Below are positions 45,653 through 53,791 of a DNA stretch of 64,000 bases, piece after piece. Below the pieces are notes generated by a model that saw only the letters and a program-made list of their open reading frames with translations, had not been told where the DNA came from and searched no databases. This DNA is from Mucilaginibacter sp. PPCGB 2223 (GTDB lineage: Bacteria > Bacteroidota > Bacteroidia > Sphingobacteriales > Sphingobacteriaceae), in assembly GCF_001705515.1 (NCBI RefSeq), contig NZ_MDJS01000002.1, positions 434,001 through 498,000 on the forward strand. Reading direction: 5' to 3'. Positions within the stretch are counted from its first letter, which is position 1. The number at the start of each line of letters is the position of its first letter. The position numbers were made by a program, and so were the translations under genes.

Positions 45653-46318
45653 TTACGTATACTGTTTCAGTATCTCAACAAAGTTATCGGTTGGGTGCGG
45701 CTCGCCCAGGGCGCGGAACTTCCAGGTGCCGTCGCGGCGGTAAACCTCGGCAAAGGTCATGGCGCACATCCCGTTAAAGGTGGCATCGCCCGACAGGCTG
45801 AAGCGCGCTATCTCGCGCCCGCGGGCATCCACCGCGCGGATAAAGGCGTTCTCGACCATGCCGAAATGCTGGTGGTTTTGCCTGCCCTGGTAAATAGCTA
45901 CCACGAATACGATGCGGTCGAACTGCGGTTCGAGGCTGTCGAGCTTGACGATGATCTGTTCATCGTCGCCGTCGCCGGCACCGGTGCGGTTATCGCCCGT
46001 TAGCCAGATGTGGCCCGACGGGTGTATCATCGAGTTAAAATAGACCACGTCGCCCTCGTACATATTGATGTGGCGGCCGCCTTTATCAATTGCCCGGCCC
46101 ATGTTGGCCACTTTGCCGCTGCTGTTGAGCAGAAAGGCTATCGCGTCCAGGTCGTACTCATCGCTTTCGCCGCCGCCGAACAGTTTTCCCAGCAGGCCGC
46201 CGCTTTTTTGCCGAACGTCCCAACCGAGGCCGATAGTTACCTGCGACAGGTCGAAAGTGTCGCCTTTATCATTTTTTCTCAGGTCGATGGTTTGACCCTT
46301 TACCAGATTGATTGCCAT
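45653..46318 (-). CDS. terD: TerD family protein (second paralogue)
   Basis: 221 aa from the ATG at 46318 (MAINLVKGQTIDLRK); the longer frame to 46495 runs through the neighbouring terD gene and is spurious. Calcium-site motifs: DEYDLDAIAFLLN and GAGDGDDEQIIV. A Gly/Gly-Lys-rich insertion (GGLLGKLFGGGESDE, about residues 37-51) distinguishes this TerZ-like form. YQGRQNHQHFGMVENAFIRAVD is the conserved strand pair. It lies 10 bp after the first terD gene and is co-transcribed with it. Cytoplasmic. Confidence 0.94.
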   Translation of the reverse strand: MAINLVKGQTIDLRKNDKGDTFDLSQVTIGLGWDVRQKSGGLLGKLFGGGESDEYDLDAIAFLLNSSGKVANMGRAIDKGGRHINMYEGDVVYFNSMIHPSGHIWLTGDNRTGAGDGDDEQIIVKLDSLEPQFDRIVFVVAIYQGRQNHQHFGMVENAFIRAVDARGREIARFSLSGDATFNGMCAMTFAEVYRRDGTWKFRALGEPHPTDNFVEILKQYT

Positions 46319-46328
46319 ATTTTTAGGT

Positions 46329-46904
46329 TTATTTAATGATCTGCCCTTTGTAATATTTGGATAAAAAGAAAGCCAGGTCCTCTCGGTAGCCAATACCCGA
46401 TGCCTCGAACTTCCACTGCCCGTTATGTTTGTACAGGCGACCGAACTCGACCGCCGTTTCGATAGAGAAATCTTCACCCAGCTCGTATTTGGCAATCTCG
46501 CGGCCGGTTACATCGTCGACGATGCGGATATACGAATCGCGCACCTGCCCGTAATTTTGCCTGCGCGCCAGCGCCTCGTGTATGGTCACCACGAATAAGA
46601 TCTCGCCGATGCGCGGGTCGACTTTAGCCAGGTCGACCGATATCGTCTCATCGTCGCCGCCGTCGCTGTTGCCGCCTGTCGGGTCGTCGCCGCTGTGGTG
46701 CAGGGCGCGGTCGGGCGAGTCGGTATTACCATAAAAAATAAAGAATTCCTCCTGTGGGATCAACCTGTTCTGGTCGATCATGAACGCCGAGGCATCCAGG
46801 TCAAAATCGTACCCGGTGCCTTCGTGGGGGTTCCAGCCCAAACCCACACTTATTTTCGACAGGCCGATATCAATGCGCTGCCCTTTCTGAAGATTTATAG
46901 CCAT
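46329..46904 (-). CDS. terD: TerD family protein (first paralogue of the operon)
   Basis: 191 aa, start MAINLQKGQRIDIGLS. Calcium-binding motifs: YDFDLDASAFMID and NSDGGDDETISVD. It ends EFGRLYKHNGQWKFEASGIGYREDLAFFLSKYYKGQ, close to the copy at 43361-43915. As the farthest-upstream gene, its promoter lies in the AT-rich DNA between 46905 and about 47080. Cytoplasmic, expected to act with TerC and the paralogues. Confidence 0.95.
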   Translation of the reverse strand: MAINLQKGQRIDIGLSKISVGLGWNPHEGTGYDFDLDASAFMIDQNRLIPQEEFFIFYGNTDSPDRALHHSGDDPTGGNSDGGDDETISVDLAKVDPRIGEILFVVTIHEALARRQNYGQVRDSYIRIVDDVTGREIAKYELGEDFSIETAVEFGRLYKHNGQWKFEASGIGYREDLAFFLSKYYKGQIIK

Positions 46905-47083
46905 TGTTTTAGTAAATGCTTATTATAAAATTTAGAGTAATGTTACGCTAAAATATTACATGTTGGGTGAAATTTTGGAATTCGGATGTGGGAATTCGGA
47001 TTTAGTTGATTTTGATTGGGATGTGGTGATTGGAAGGTTGTAAAGTTTGAATGTTGAAAGCTTAGGATTGTTTTGTTTACTTA

Positions 47084-47375
47084 CCGGCGCAAGTTTAAGG
47101 GCTGGTGGTGCGGTGGCTTAACTTGTGCCTGAAATGGTTGCAAAGGCGCTTGCGATAGCATCTGGGTTCCCGCTCGCCGCCGCGGGAGGGCTCTTACTTT
47201 TTTCTTGATAAAAAAGTAACAAAAACCGAGCGCGAGCGAGCTCATGAACACCGATAAAAAAATAAACACATCGTGAATAAATCAAGAGAATACGATCCTT
47301 CGGCGCGCAAGGCCATACTCCCGGCCCGGCGTATTCTCGGGCCTGCGCTCCAGTTGAATATTATTTATGGGTTAA
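47084..47375. repeat. Inverted repeat R1 (about 290 bp)
   Basis: Composite GC-rich repeat starting CCGGCGCAAGTTTAAGGGC, with CCCGCTCGCCGCCGCGGGAG, then ATCAAGAGAATACGATCCTT and GGCCCGGCGTATTCTCGG, ending near TTATGGGTTAAC. The same order of blocks is present as reverse complement at 49216-49492 (R2). R1 and R2 bracket the AT-rich coiled-coil gene. A short tandem motif (CGCTTGCGGTAGCG-like, about 47408-47465) follows. DNA from 46905 to 47083 is AT-rich with no gene. Confidence 0.85.
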
Positions 47376-47471
47376 CGTTGGCTGAGCGGACCTGCATAGT
47401 TTACCACAAGCGGCACGCTTGCGGTAGCGGGGAGACGCTTGTGGTAGCGCGGAGCTTGCGGTAGTAAGTGG

Positions 47472-48914
47472 TTAATCATCATCCTCTATTTTTTCAATGG
47501 CATTGTTTATCCGTTCATTTTCTTTATTCAAAATTGACTTTGATTTCTTGTTCATTTTATTAGCAATCATAGCTAAACCAGGTATTTTTTCAAGTTTTTC
47601 AAATGCTTTGCTAAGCTGAACGCTTTTGTCCAATGCATCCATCAAAGGGTGATCTGATTTATTGTAATCAGATATGAGTTTTCCTGGATTTTCAGAACTA
47701 ACTTCCAAAATATTATATAAGAGCTTATTTCGTAAATCGGTTGAAACTTTTTGATCGGATATGTTGTCAATCTGAGTGGACAATCCCTCAAATGTTTTAC
47801 TTAATACTTCCTTGTGGCTGTATTCTTCACTGAGTCGTTTGGATAAGTTCATCTTTCGATTTGATGAATAGGCAACCCATAACACAGGAATGTATAACGG
47901 TAAAATTGAAAGCACTAACCTTGGCATATCCAAAAGGACTTTATCAAAAGGTTTTTCTTTGACTAATGAAACTATACTTATAATAAAAGGTATAAGTGAG
48001 ACAAATACTAAACCCCAAATCGCTCCAATGAAAGCTCTATTAAGAATCGTATATTCTTTGATTTCAGCATCCTTTTTTTCCGAATAAGCAGAGCTCAAGC
48101 CAGCAGTTAATGCATTTGGTAATAAAGCTTCAATTTTATTGGCTAATAATGTGTATTTTAAATCCCAACCACTAGCTTGGGTGGCATAGGTCATTTTAAT
48201 GTCGGTTAATATATTTTGATAGTCGGTAGTGGTTTTGGTTTTGATTTCTTCAACTGTATCCACTGCTGTTCTTATCTGCTCATTTAACTCGTTATAGGCA
48301 CTTTCCAATTCATCCTTTAAGCCCTTTACTTCTGTTTTAGAATTTTCTTCAGTTGTCGTATATCCAAATATATCGTAGTAGATTTGATCTATTTCCTTTT
48401 TTCTTGTTAATAATGATCTATGTAATGTCTCTATTTTCGCTGATGTATCGTCACCATCTGTTAGAAGATCTTGAAGTTTTTTAACTTTCTCAGTTAATTC
48501 ATCAAAATCTTCAAAGACTTCTTCTAATTCCTCAATATTTCCAGTGATTCCAGTTTTACTTATTTCAATTTCGTTAAGTATGGTTTTTATCCTTTGATTA
48601 TTTTCTATTGCTTCCGTTGTCTCAGTATTAATTTTTTCGCTTAAAGATGATATGGAAGCTGAAATTTGGTTGATTTCATTTGTTTTTTCTTCAACTTCGC
48701 TTAAATATTGAGATATAGTATTTTTCGATTCTTCACTTTTGTTTCTATATTCAGAGGCTTTTCTTGAAGCTTGTTTAGATTCATTAACATAATCCTCGGG
48801 TATTTTTGATATTTCATAATCTATTCGGCTATGTAGTTCATTCTCAATTGTATTTACCTTGTGCCAGAGTTTTTTTCTTTCCTCGTCAAGATATTCATAA
48901 TCTGATTTTCCCAT
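47472..48914 (-). CDS. Coiled-coil protein with two membrane helices (hypothetical, accessory)
   Basis: 480 aa; no family recognised. Residues 1-260 are almost entirely coiled-coil (Glu/Lys/Ser/Asn-rich, e.g. SEVEEKTNEINQISASISSL). Two hydrophobic segments, about 294-317 (AFIGAIWGLVFVSLIPFIIS) and 332-349 (LVLSILPLYIPVLWVAY), anchor it with both ends on the same side. A C-terminal helical domain follows (RLSEEYSHKEVLSKTFEGL...). Codon use is much more AT-rich than the surroundings, and the gene sits alone between two inverted repeats, so it was probably acquired horizontally. Membrane-anchored defence or stress sensor is only a guess. Confidence 0.82.
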   Translation of the reverse strand: MGKSDYEYLDEERKKLWHKVNTIENELHSRIDYEISKIPEDYVNESKQASRKASEYRNKSEESKNTISQYLSEVEEKTNEINQISASISSLSEKINTETTEAIENNQRIKTILNEIEISKTGITGNIEELEEVFEDFDELTEKVKKLQDLLTDGDDTSAKIETLHRSLLTRKKEIDQIYYDIFGYTTTEENSKTEVKGLKDELESAYNELNEQIRTAVDTVEEIKTKTTTDYQNILTDIKMTYATQASGWDLKYTLLANKIEALLPNALTAGLSSAYSEKKDAEIKEYTILNRAFIGAIWGLVFVSLIPFIISIVSLVKEKPFDKVLLDMPRLVLSILPLYIPVLWVAYSSNRKMNLSKRLSEEYSHKEVLSKTFEGLSTQIDNISDQKVSTDLRNKLLYNILEVSSENPGKLISDYNKSDHPLMDALDKSVQLSKAFEKLEKIPGLAMIANKMNKKSKSILNKENERINNAIEKIEDDD

Positions 48915-49215
48915 GGAGTTTAAAGTTTAGGTTAATAATAGTTAGGGTGAATTGTAAATATATAAATAATTAAAATTGTAATATTGTAACCTTCCTGATA
49001 ATACTACTACATTAAAGAGTAAGCAATACGCTTACTCCATCTTAAGCACCCTTCTGGCGCAAGTATGCAGCGCAGGCAAATGAGCGCAGTGTACTTGTGC
49101 CTTCAATAATCTTTAGGCACAAGTTAACCCGCCGCACCACCAGCCTTCAAATTTGCGCGGCAAAAGTTGTTGGTGACAACACCAACAACGTGCAGGATAA
49201 AACAGGCATCTGTGA
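48915..49215. other. Non-coding DNA between the coiled-coil gene and repeat R2
   Basis: The first ~110 bp are AT-rich and would carry the coiled-coil gene promoter. After about 49050, GC-rich repeat fragments begin (GGCGCAAGT... and CACAAGTTAACCCGCCGC), related to the outer part of R1/R2. A perfect hairpin GTTGTTGGTG-ACAA-CACCAACAAC lies at 49166-49189. No gene. Confidence 0.6.
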
Positions 49216-49492
49216 GGTAACCCACAAATAATATTTAACTGGAGCGTGGGGCCGAGAATACGCCGGGCCGGGAGTTGGCCTTGCGCGCCGAAGGATCGTA
49301 TTCTCTTGATTTTTGGATACTTTTTATCAAGAAAAAGTATCGAGCCCTCCCGCGGCGGCGAGCGGGGCCGATAAGCCATCGCAAGCGCCCCTGCACCCAT
49401 TTCAGCCACAAGTTAATCCCTGTCCGGCAGGCAGGCACCGCACCCTGGTTCGACAGGCTCACCATGACAGCCAGCCCTTAAACTTGCGCCGG
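49216..49492. repeat. Inverted repeat R2 (about 277 bp)
   Basis: Reverse complement of R1 at 47084-47375 with the same block order (GGTAACCCACAAATAATATT ... CCGAGAATACGCCGGGCC ... AGGATCGTATTCTCTTGAT ... CTCCCGCGGCGGCGAGCGGG ... AGCCCTTAAACTTGCGCCGG). It contains an additional insert (CTGTCCGGCAGGCAGG, then GGTTCGACAGGCTCACC) common to small dispersed palindromes. The remaining bases to 49681 hold no gene. Confidence 0.85.
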
Positions 49493-49681
49493 TAAAAAAT
49501 GGCCGTTTGAGACTTTGCACAAGTAGACTTGTCCTGAGAGATTGCTTCGTCCCCCGCAATGACATAGTGGCGATGGTTGGTTTGTTTTGTAATAAATTAA
49601 TCTTGTTAATTTCCACAATTTTCCGTATATTTAAGATTTTACATTACTATAGTAATAATCAAACTTAAATAGACCAACCCG

Positions 49682-50710
49682 ATGAACACAGACGAAACAA
49701 ACGAACTTTATGGCAAACTCACGCACCAGCAGCAGCGCTTTTGCGATGAGTACCTGACCCATTTTAATGCTTTTAAGGCTGCCATCAACAGCGGCTACAG
49801 CGAGAACACGAGCCGCAAAGGAGCACTTTTGCATGTGCCTAAAATTCAGCATTATTTAAAAGAGGCGATGAACCGGCGCAGCCGGCGGCTGGAAATTACG
49901 CATGATATGATCCTGCGGGAACTATCAAAGATAGCCTTCAGCAATATGGGCAATTATTACGACGAATATGCCTGCCTGAAACGGATGAACGAACTGACCG
50001 TTGACGAGAAAGCAGCCATTGCCAGTTATGATATTGTGGAGATACAGGACGGCGAGGGTTACCGGGTGGGGATGCAGAGCAAGATCAAGCTGCATAACAA
50101 GATGAGCGCGCTGGATAAGATAGCGCGGCATTTGGATTTTTATGGAACGGTGGGGGTGAAGAAGTATCAGGTAGCGGGTATCAAGTATCAAGATGAGGAA
50201 AGTCCGATGTCCGAAAGTCCGGAAGTCGGAAAGACGGAAGAAGTAGCAGCAACTGCAGTTGTTGACCGGAGCCTGGATAACTTGCCGATGGATTACCCGG
50301 AGGAGGATTTTGAGCTGGAGGGGATAGAGCTGAAGACGCTGATGGCGCTGGAGGGGGTGGATGTTAGCCCGGGTGCCCGGGAGTATCAAGTAGCAAGTAT
50401 CGAGTATCAAGATGGGGGTGAGCAAGAAGGCGGAAGCATGAAGCGAGAAGCTTTTTTGAAGGATGGAACTGAAAACATCGAAAATATGCTTACAATTTCC
50501 CCCCTGGCTGGAAGAAGTCCGGAAGTCGGAAAGTCGGGAAAGACCGAAAGTAAAAAGCATCTTGCGGACTTTCGGACACCGGACTTTCGGACTGAAACTG
50601 CGTTAGGGATGGCAGCGGATACCGGCCCCGTGGCTAAGGCCTCCCGATGGGTATCGGGACAGGTCGTGCAGTATGAGCGGACAGCCCGGGCCGCAGGCAA
50701 CGCCCTTTAA
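49682..50710 (+). CDS. Orphan phage-terminase small-subunit-like protein extended by repeat DNA
   Basis: 342 codons. Residues 1-160 resemble the small terminase subunit (XtmA-like): LTHQQQRFCDEYLTHFNAFKAAINSGYSENTSRKGALLHVPKIQHYL, an HTH-bearing DNA-binding region, then MSALDKIARHLDFYG. After that the frame runs through intergenic-type repeats: two copies of YQVAGIKYQD-like (DNA GTATCAAGTATCAAGATG), two of SPEVGK (DNA AGTCCGGAAGTCGGAAAG), ADFRTPDFRT, and finally a dispersed gene-tail repeat (50599-50706). No large terminase, portal or capsid gene is nearby, so it is a solitary relic or domesticated gene. Confidence 0.7.
   Translation: MNTDETNELYGKLTHQQQRFCDEYLTHFNAFKAAINSGYSENTSRKGALLHVPKIQHYLKEAMNRRSRRLEITHDMILRELSKIAFSNMGNYYDEYACLKRMNELTVDEKAAIASYDIVEIQDGEGYRVGMQSKIKLHNKMSALDKIARHLDFYGTVGVKKYQVAGIKYQDEESPMSESPEVGKTEEVAATAVVDRSLDNLPMDYPEEDFELEGIELKTLMALEGVDVSPGAREYQVASIEYQDGGEQEGGSMKREAFLKDGTENIENMLTISPLAGRSPEVGKSGKTESKKHLADFRTPDFRTETALGMAADTGPVAKASRWVSGQVVQYERTARAAGNAL
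50599..50706. repeat. Gene-tail dispersed repeat, copy 2
   Basis: About 108 bp, reverse complement related to 39547-39655. It carries a different internal palindrome (CCCGATGGGTATCGGG, 50643-50658) and forms the last 36 codons of the terminase-like ORF. Further repeat-like DNA without a gene continues to 50849. Confidence 0.7.
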
Positions 50711-50849
50711 AAAGTCAAAAGGAAAAATTCAAAATTCAAAAATGACTTGCAAACATCTCTGCCTGTGAGGTGCCAAAACAAGTTCGGCATGACTTCAAAA
50801 AGAAGAAATCAAAAAAAATAAATTCGAAATTGAACGTTCGAAATTAAGC

Positions 50850-51986
50850 CTACTTCTTCCCCTTGCCATCCAAATTATAGCCCAGGCTAAACCTCAAAGT
50901 ATTGGATAAAGCATTGTATTGGGTTTGCGAGAAGAGGTACGAAAAATCGATCGCGATGTTGTTGTAGCGGAAGCCTGCGCCCAGGGTAAAAAACTGGCGG
51001 TTGCCTTTGTTGGGGTTTTCGTAAAAATACCCCCCGCGCAAGGCAAACTGGTTATGGAACCACAGTTCGGCGCCGGTTGAGTAGGTGATCTCCTGCATTT
51101 CTTCGCTCATACCGCCGGGGGCATCGCTGAAAGAGCCGAAGATGCCCGATACCACCGAGCGGTTATCATCCGTACCGCTGACGATCTTGCCGTTGGCATC
51201 GCGCAGGGGCGGGGTAGGTACCAAAAGCTTGTTCAGATCGAGCGCCAGGGTGAGTTTGGTATCATCGTTAAATATCCAGGTGTTGGCGGCGCCTATTTTG
51301 AGGTTGGCAGGTAAAAAATACTGCTGCCCGTTGGTTACATAACTCACTTTGGGGCCAATGTTGCTGATGTTGACACCGTAGGCAAAAACAGCGTCGCCGC
51401 CAAACTCGCGCACATCGTGTGTCGAAAACATCGATACATCGGCAGCTATTGCATTCACGGCATTGTATTGCTGGGCGCCGGTAGCTATGCCCTGCGAAAG
51501 GTTGGAATGAATATAGCGCAAAGCCAGGCCCAATGATAAGTTCGGGCTGAATTTACGGGCCAGCGACACATCAAAAGCAAATTCGGTAGGTTTTGATGTA
51601 CCCAGCGAGTTTTGGTTATCATCATACAGGCTCAGCGTACCCAGGTTAAAGTAACGCAGCGATGCACCGATGGTGTTGCGGTCGTCGAGCTTTTGCGAAA
51701 AATTGAGGTTGGCGAGGCTAACGTCCGACACGAGGTTACGCAGCCAGGGGCTGTATGACAGCGAGAAATTTGTTTCTTTCTCCAAAAAAGCAAGCTTCGA
51801 GGCGTTCCAGTATTGCGAGTTCGCATCGGGCGAAAGCGCCACACCGGCATCGCCCATGGCACCGGAGCGCGCATCGGGCGAGATATTTAAAAACGGTAAA
51901 GCTGTATTGATGGGTTGTGAGCTGCTTTGCGCCAAGGCCATCGTCGAAAAACCTGAGCATATAATTAATGCATAAATGTATCTCAT
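50850..51986 (-). CDS. porV: Type IX secretion outer membrane protein PorV
   Basis: 378 aa from the ATG at 51986; the frame extends upstream to 52013 but those residues (MMETPIPRI) precede the signal peptide (MRYIYALIICSGFSTMALAQ). The N-terminal PFLNISPDARSGAMGDAGVALSPDANSQYWNASKLAF is the conserved PorV/LptO start. The rest is a 14-strand outer-membrane barrel with alternating aromatic strands, ending in SLGYNLDGKGKK. PorV shuttles T9SS cargo from the translocon to the attachment complex. The two T9SS-tailed proteins in this window are probable clients. It stands as a single gene divergent from the aldolase gene. Confidence 0.9.
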   Translation of the reverse strand: MRYIYALIICSGFSTMALAQSSSQPINTALPFLNISPDARSGAMGDAGVALSPDANSQYWNASKLAFLEKETNFSLSYSPWLRNLVSDVSLANLNFSQKLDDRNTIGASLRYFNLGTLSLYDDNQNSLGTSKPTEFAFDVSLARKFSPNLSLGLALRYIHSNLSQGIATGAQQYNAVNAIAADVSMFSTHDVREFGGDAVFAYGVNISNIGPKVSYVTNGQQYFLPANLKIGAANTWIFNDDTKLTLALDLNKLLVPTPPLRDANGKIVSGTDDNRSVVSGIFGSFSDAPGGMSEEMQEITYSTGAELWFHNQFALRGGYFYENPNKGNRQFFTLGAGFRYNNIAIDFSYLFSQTQYNALSNTLRFSLGYNLDGKGKK

Positions 51987-52162
51987 GATGCGGGGTATTG
52001 GGGTTTCCATCAATATTTACCGGCTTGCAATAAACTACCGAAAGTTAAATATAACTACTAAAATATGTAAGTCCCAAAAAAATATTTACCGCGGATGTAT
52101 ATTGTGCGGTACCGGCAAACGAAAATGTCCAAAAACTGTTATAAACACATTATCTTTAAGCT

Positions 52163-53191
52163 ATGAATAAGGAAGCTTTGAACGATACCGCCCTGAAGCT
52201 AATGGCCGGTAATAAGGGCCTGCTGGCTATGGATGAGAGCATACCTACGGCCAATAAACGTTTTGCCGAAGCCGGTATACCGCAAACCGTCGAATACCGG
52301 CGTAAATATCGCGAGCTGATTGTAACAACACCCGGCTTGGGCGAGCACATCAGCGGCGCTATTTTGTTCGACGAAACTATCCGCCAGGCAACAGCCGATG
52401 GCACACCGTTTTTAGATATCTTACATCAACAGGGGATAATTCCGGGGATCAAACTCGACGAAGGGGCTAAGGATATGGCCGCTTTTCCGGGCGAAAAAAT
52501 AACCGAAGGACTGGATGGCCTGCGCGAACGTTTAGCCGCTTATGTCAAAGCCGGGTTGAAATTTGCTAAATGGCGCGCGGTAATTACCATTGGCGATGGC
52601 CTGCCTACCGAAGGGAATATCTACACAAACGCTTATACCCTTGCACGTTATGCTGCGCTTTGCCAGGAGGCAGGATTGGTGCCGATCGTCGAGCCCGAAG
52701 TACTGATGGATGGCGATAATACGATTGAGCGTTGTTTTGAGGTAACCCAAAGGGTACTGCACATTGTTTTTGAGGTGCTCGTTAAACAGCGCATATGCCT
52801 GGAAGGGATGATACTTAAACCCAACATGGTTTTACCGGGGCTAAGGTCGGCACAACAGGTTGATGCCGGCAGGGTAGCTTACGAAACCATCAAATGCCTG
52901 CTGCGCTGCGTACCGGCCGCCGTGCCTGGTATCGCATTTTTATCGGGCGGGCAATCAGAAACCGATGCGACGGCACACCTGAATGCCATGCATGTAAAAT
53001 ACCACGATAATTTACCCTGGGCCCTGACGTTCTCTTTTGCAAGGGCCATACAGCAGCCAGCCATGGATTACTGGAAAGGTAAAGACGAAAATGTAGCCGG
53101 AGCCCAAAGGCTGCTTTACCATCGTGCAAAGCTCAATACCATAGCCCGGGCAGCAAAATACAGCACATTGTTAGAACAATCGCCTGCCTGA
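52163..53191 (+). CDS. Class I fructose-bisphosphate aldolase
   Basis: 342 aa cytoplasmic glycolytic/gluconeogenic enzyme (EC 4.1.2.13). Class I landmarks: GNKGLLAMDESIPTANKRF, GAILFDETIRQ, PGIKLDEGAKD, FAKWRAVITIGDG, VPIVEPEVLMDGDN, the Schiff-base Lys219 in EGMILKPNMVLPG, and IAFLSGGQSETDATAHLNAM. It needs no metal. The length fits the bacterial/plant-like class I family. It stands alone, with a hairpin 6 bp after the stop (TTTCGTTTT / AAAACGAAA, 53198-53219). Confidence 0.96.
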   Translation: MNKEALNDTALKLMAGNKGLLAMDESIPTANKRFAEAGIPQTVEYRRKYRELIVTTPGLGEHISGAILFDETIRQATADGTPFLDILHQQGIIPGIKLDEGAKDMAAFPGEKITEGLDGLRERLAAYVKAGLKFAKWRAVITIGDGLPTEGNIYTNAYTLARYAALCQEAGLVPIVEPEVLMDGDNTIERCFEVTQRVLHIVFEVLVKQRICLEGMILKPNMVLPGLRSAQQVDAGRVAYETIKCLLRCVPAAVPGIAFLSGGQSETDATAHLNAMHVKYHDNLPWALTFSFARAIQQPAMDYWKGKDENVAGAQRLLYHRAKLNTIARAAKYSTLLEQSPA

Positions 53192-53197
53192 AAAAAA

Positions 53198-53219
53198 TTT
53201 CGTTTTTGTTAAAACGAAA
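53198..53219 (+). terminator. Hairpin after the aldolase gene
   Basis: Perfect 9-bp AT-rich stem TTTCGTTTT / AAAACGAAA around TGTT, 6 bp after the stop. It lacks an immediate T-run on the plus strand, though a T-tract starts 17 bp later. Confidence 0.55.
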
Positions 53220-53320
53220 CTCCTGCTCTGTCATTTTTTTATATTTTAGTGGGCAGGTTAACTGGCCGGCCTTTAAACCTACCTATGGGGAACTTTTGAT
53301 TTGATCAATTGAAAGTGGAT

Positions 53321-53791
53321 ATGTTAAATAACGAGCGGGGGTTAAAAACTAAAACTGTAAGTATACAGAGCCTGTACGAAAGCTACGGCGCTATGCTTTT
53401 AGGTTATATTATTGCTATTGTTAAGGATAAGGAACTGGCCGAAAACTATCTTGTGAAAGTGTTCGGTTGTATTGCTGCCCGGTTTGCTCACATCGAATGG
53501 GACGAAAGCAGTGCATGGCACCAGTTACGGCGTTTGGCCAGTCAAGAGTTATCTGCCTTTACCGATACGGTAAAGGCATGCGGATACTACGGCGGACAGC
53601 CGGATGCGACGTTAACCGGCAACAAATATGTTAGCCGCATGACTGATGAACAGCGACAGGTTTTCTGCAATATTTATTATCACCAGTATACCGTGGCACA
53701 ACTGGCGCTCGGTCTCGATAAAACCGAAGCTGCAGTTAACAAGATTTTAAAGGAAGCATTTACTATTATAAAGCAATCGCATGAATATTAA
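53321..53791 (+). CDS. ECF sigma factor-like protein (degenerate sigma-70)
   Basis: 156 aa from the ATG at 53321; an upstream TTG at 53309 would add four residues. The N-terminal half loosely fits sigma region 2 (SLYESYGAMLLGYIIAIVKDKELAENYLVKVFGCIAARF), and the C-terminal half fits region 4 (MTDEQRQVFCNIYYHQYTVAQLALGLDKTEAAVNKILKEAF) as a helix-turn-helix. Several conserved region 2 positions are altered, so DNA melting ability is uncertain. The end overlaps the start of a membrane protein by 11 bp, the usual sigma/anti-sigma arrangement. The pair precedes the giant T9SS surface protein gene, a possible target. Confidence 0.75.
   Translation: MLNNERGLKTKTVSIQSLYESYGAMLLGYIIAIVKDKELAENYLVKVFGCIAARFAHIEWDESSAWHQLRRLASQELSAFTDTVKACGYYGGQPDATLTGNKYVSRMTDEQRQVFCNIYYHQYTVAQLALGLDKTEAAVNKILKEAFTIIKQSHEY

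Noticed and set aside
46319..46495. Long N-terminal extension of the second terD frame
   Set aside because: It runs through the neighbouring terD gene; the MAINLVKGQ start at 46318 matches the other paralogues.
47408..47465. Short tandem motif (CGCTTGCGGTAGCG-like) considered as a CRISPR array
   Set aside because: The units are irregular, about 20 bp, without unique spacers of constant length and with no cas genes nearby.
49113..49616. Several short frames across repeat R2
   Set aside because: They encode only translated repeat DNA on both strands and are not conserved between R1 and R2.
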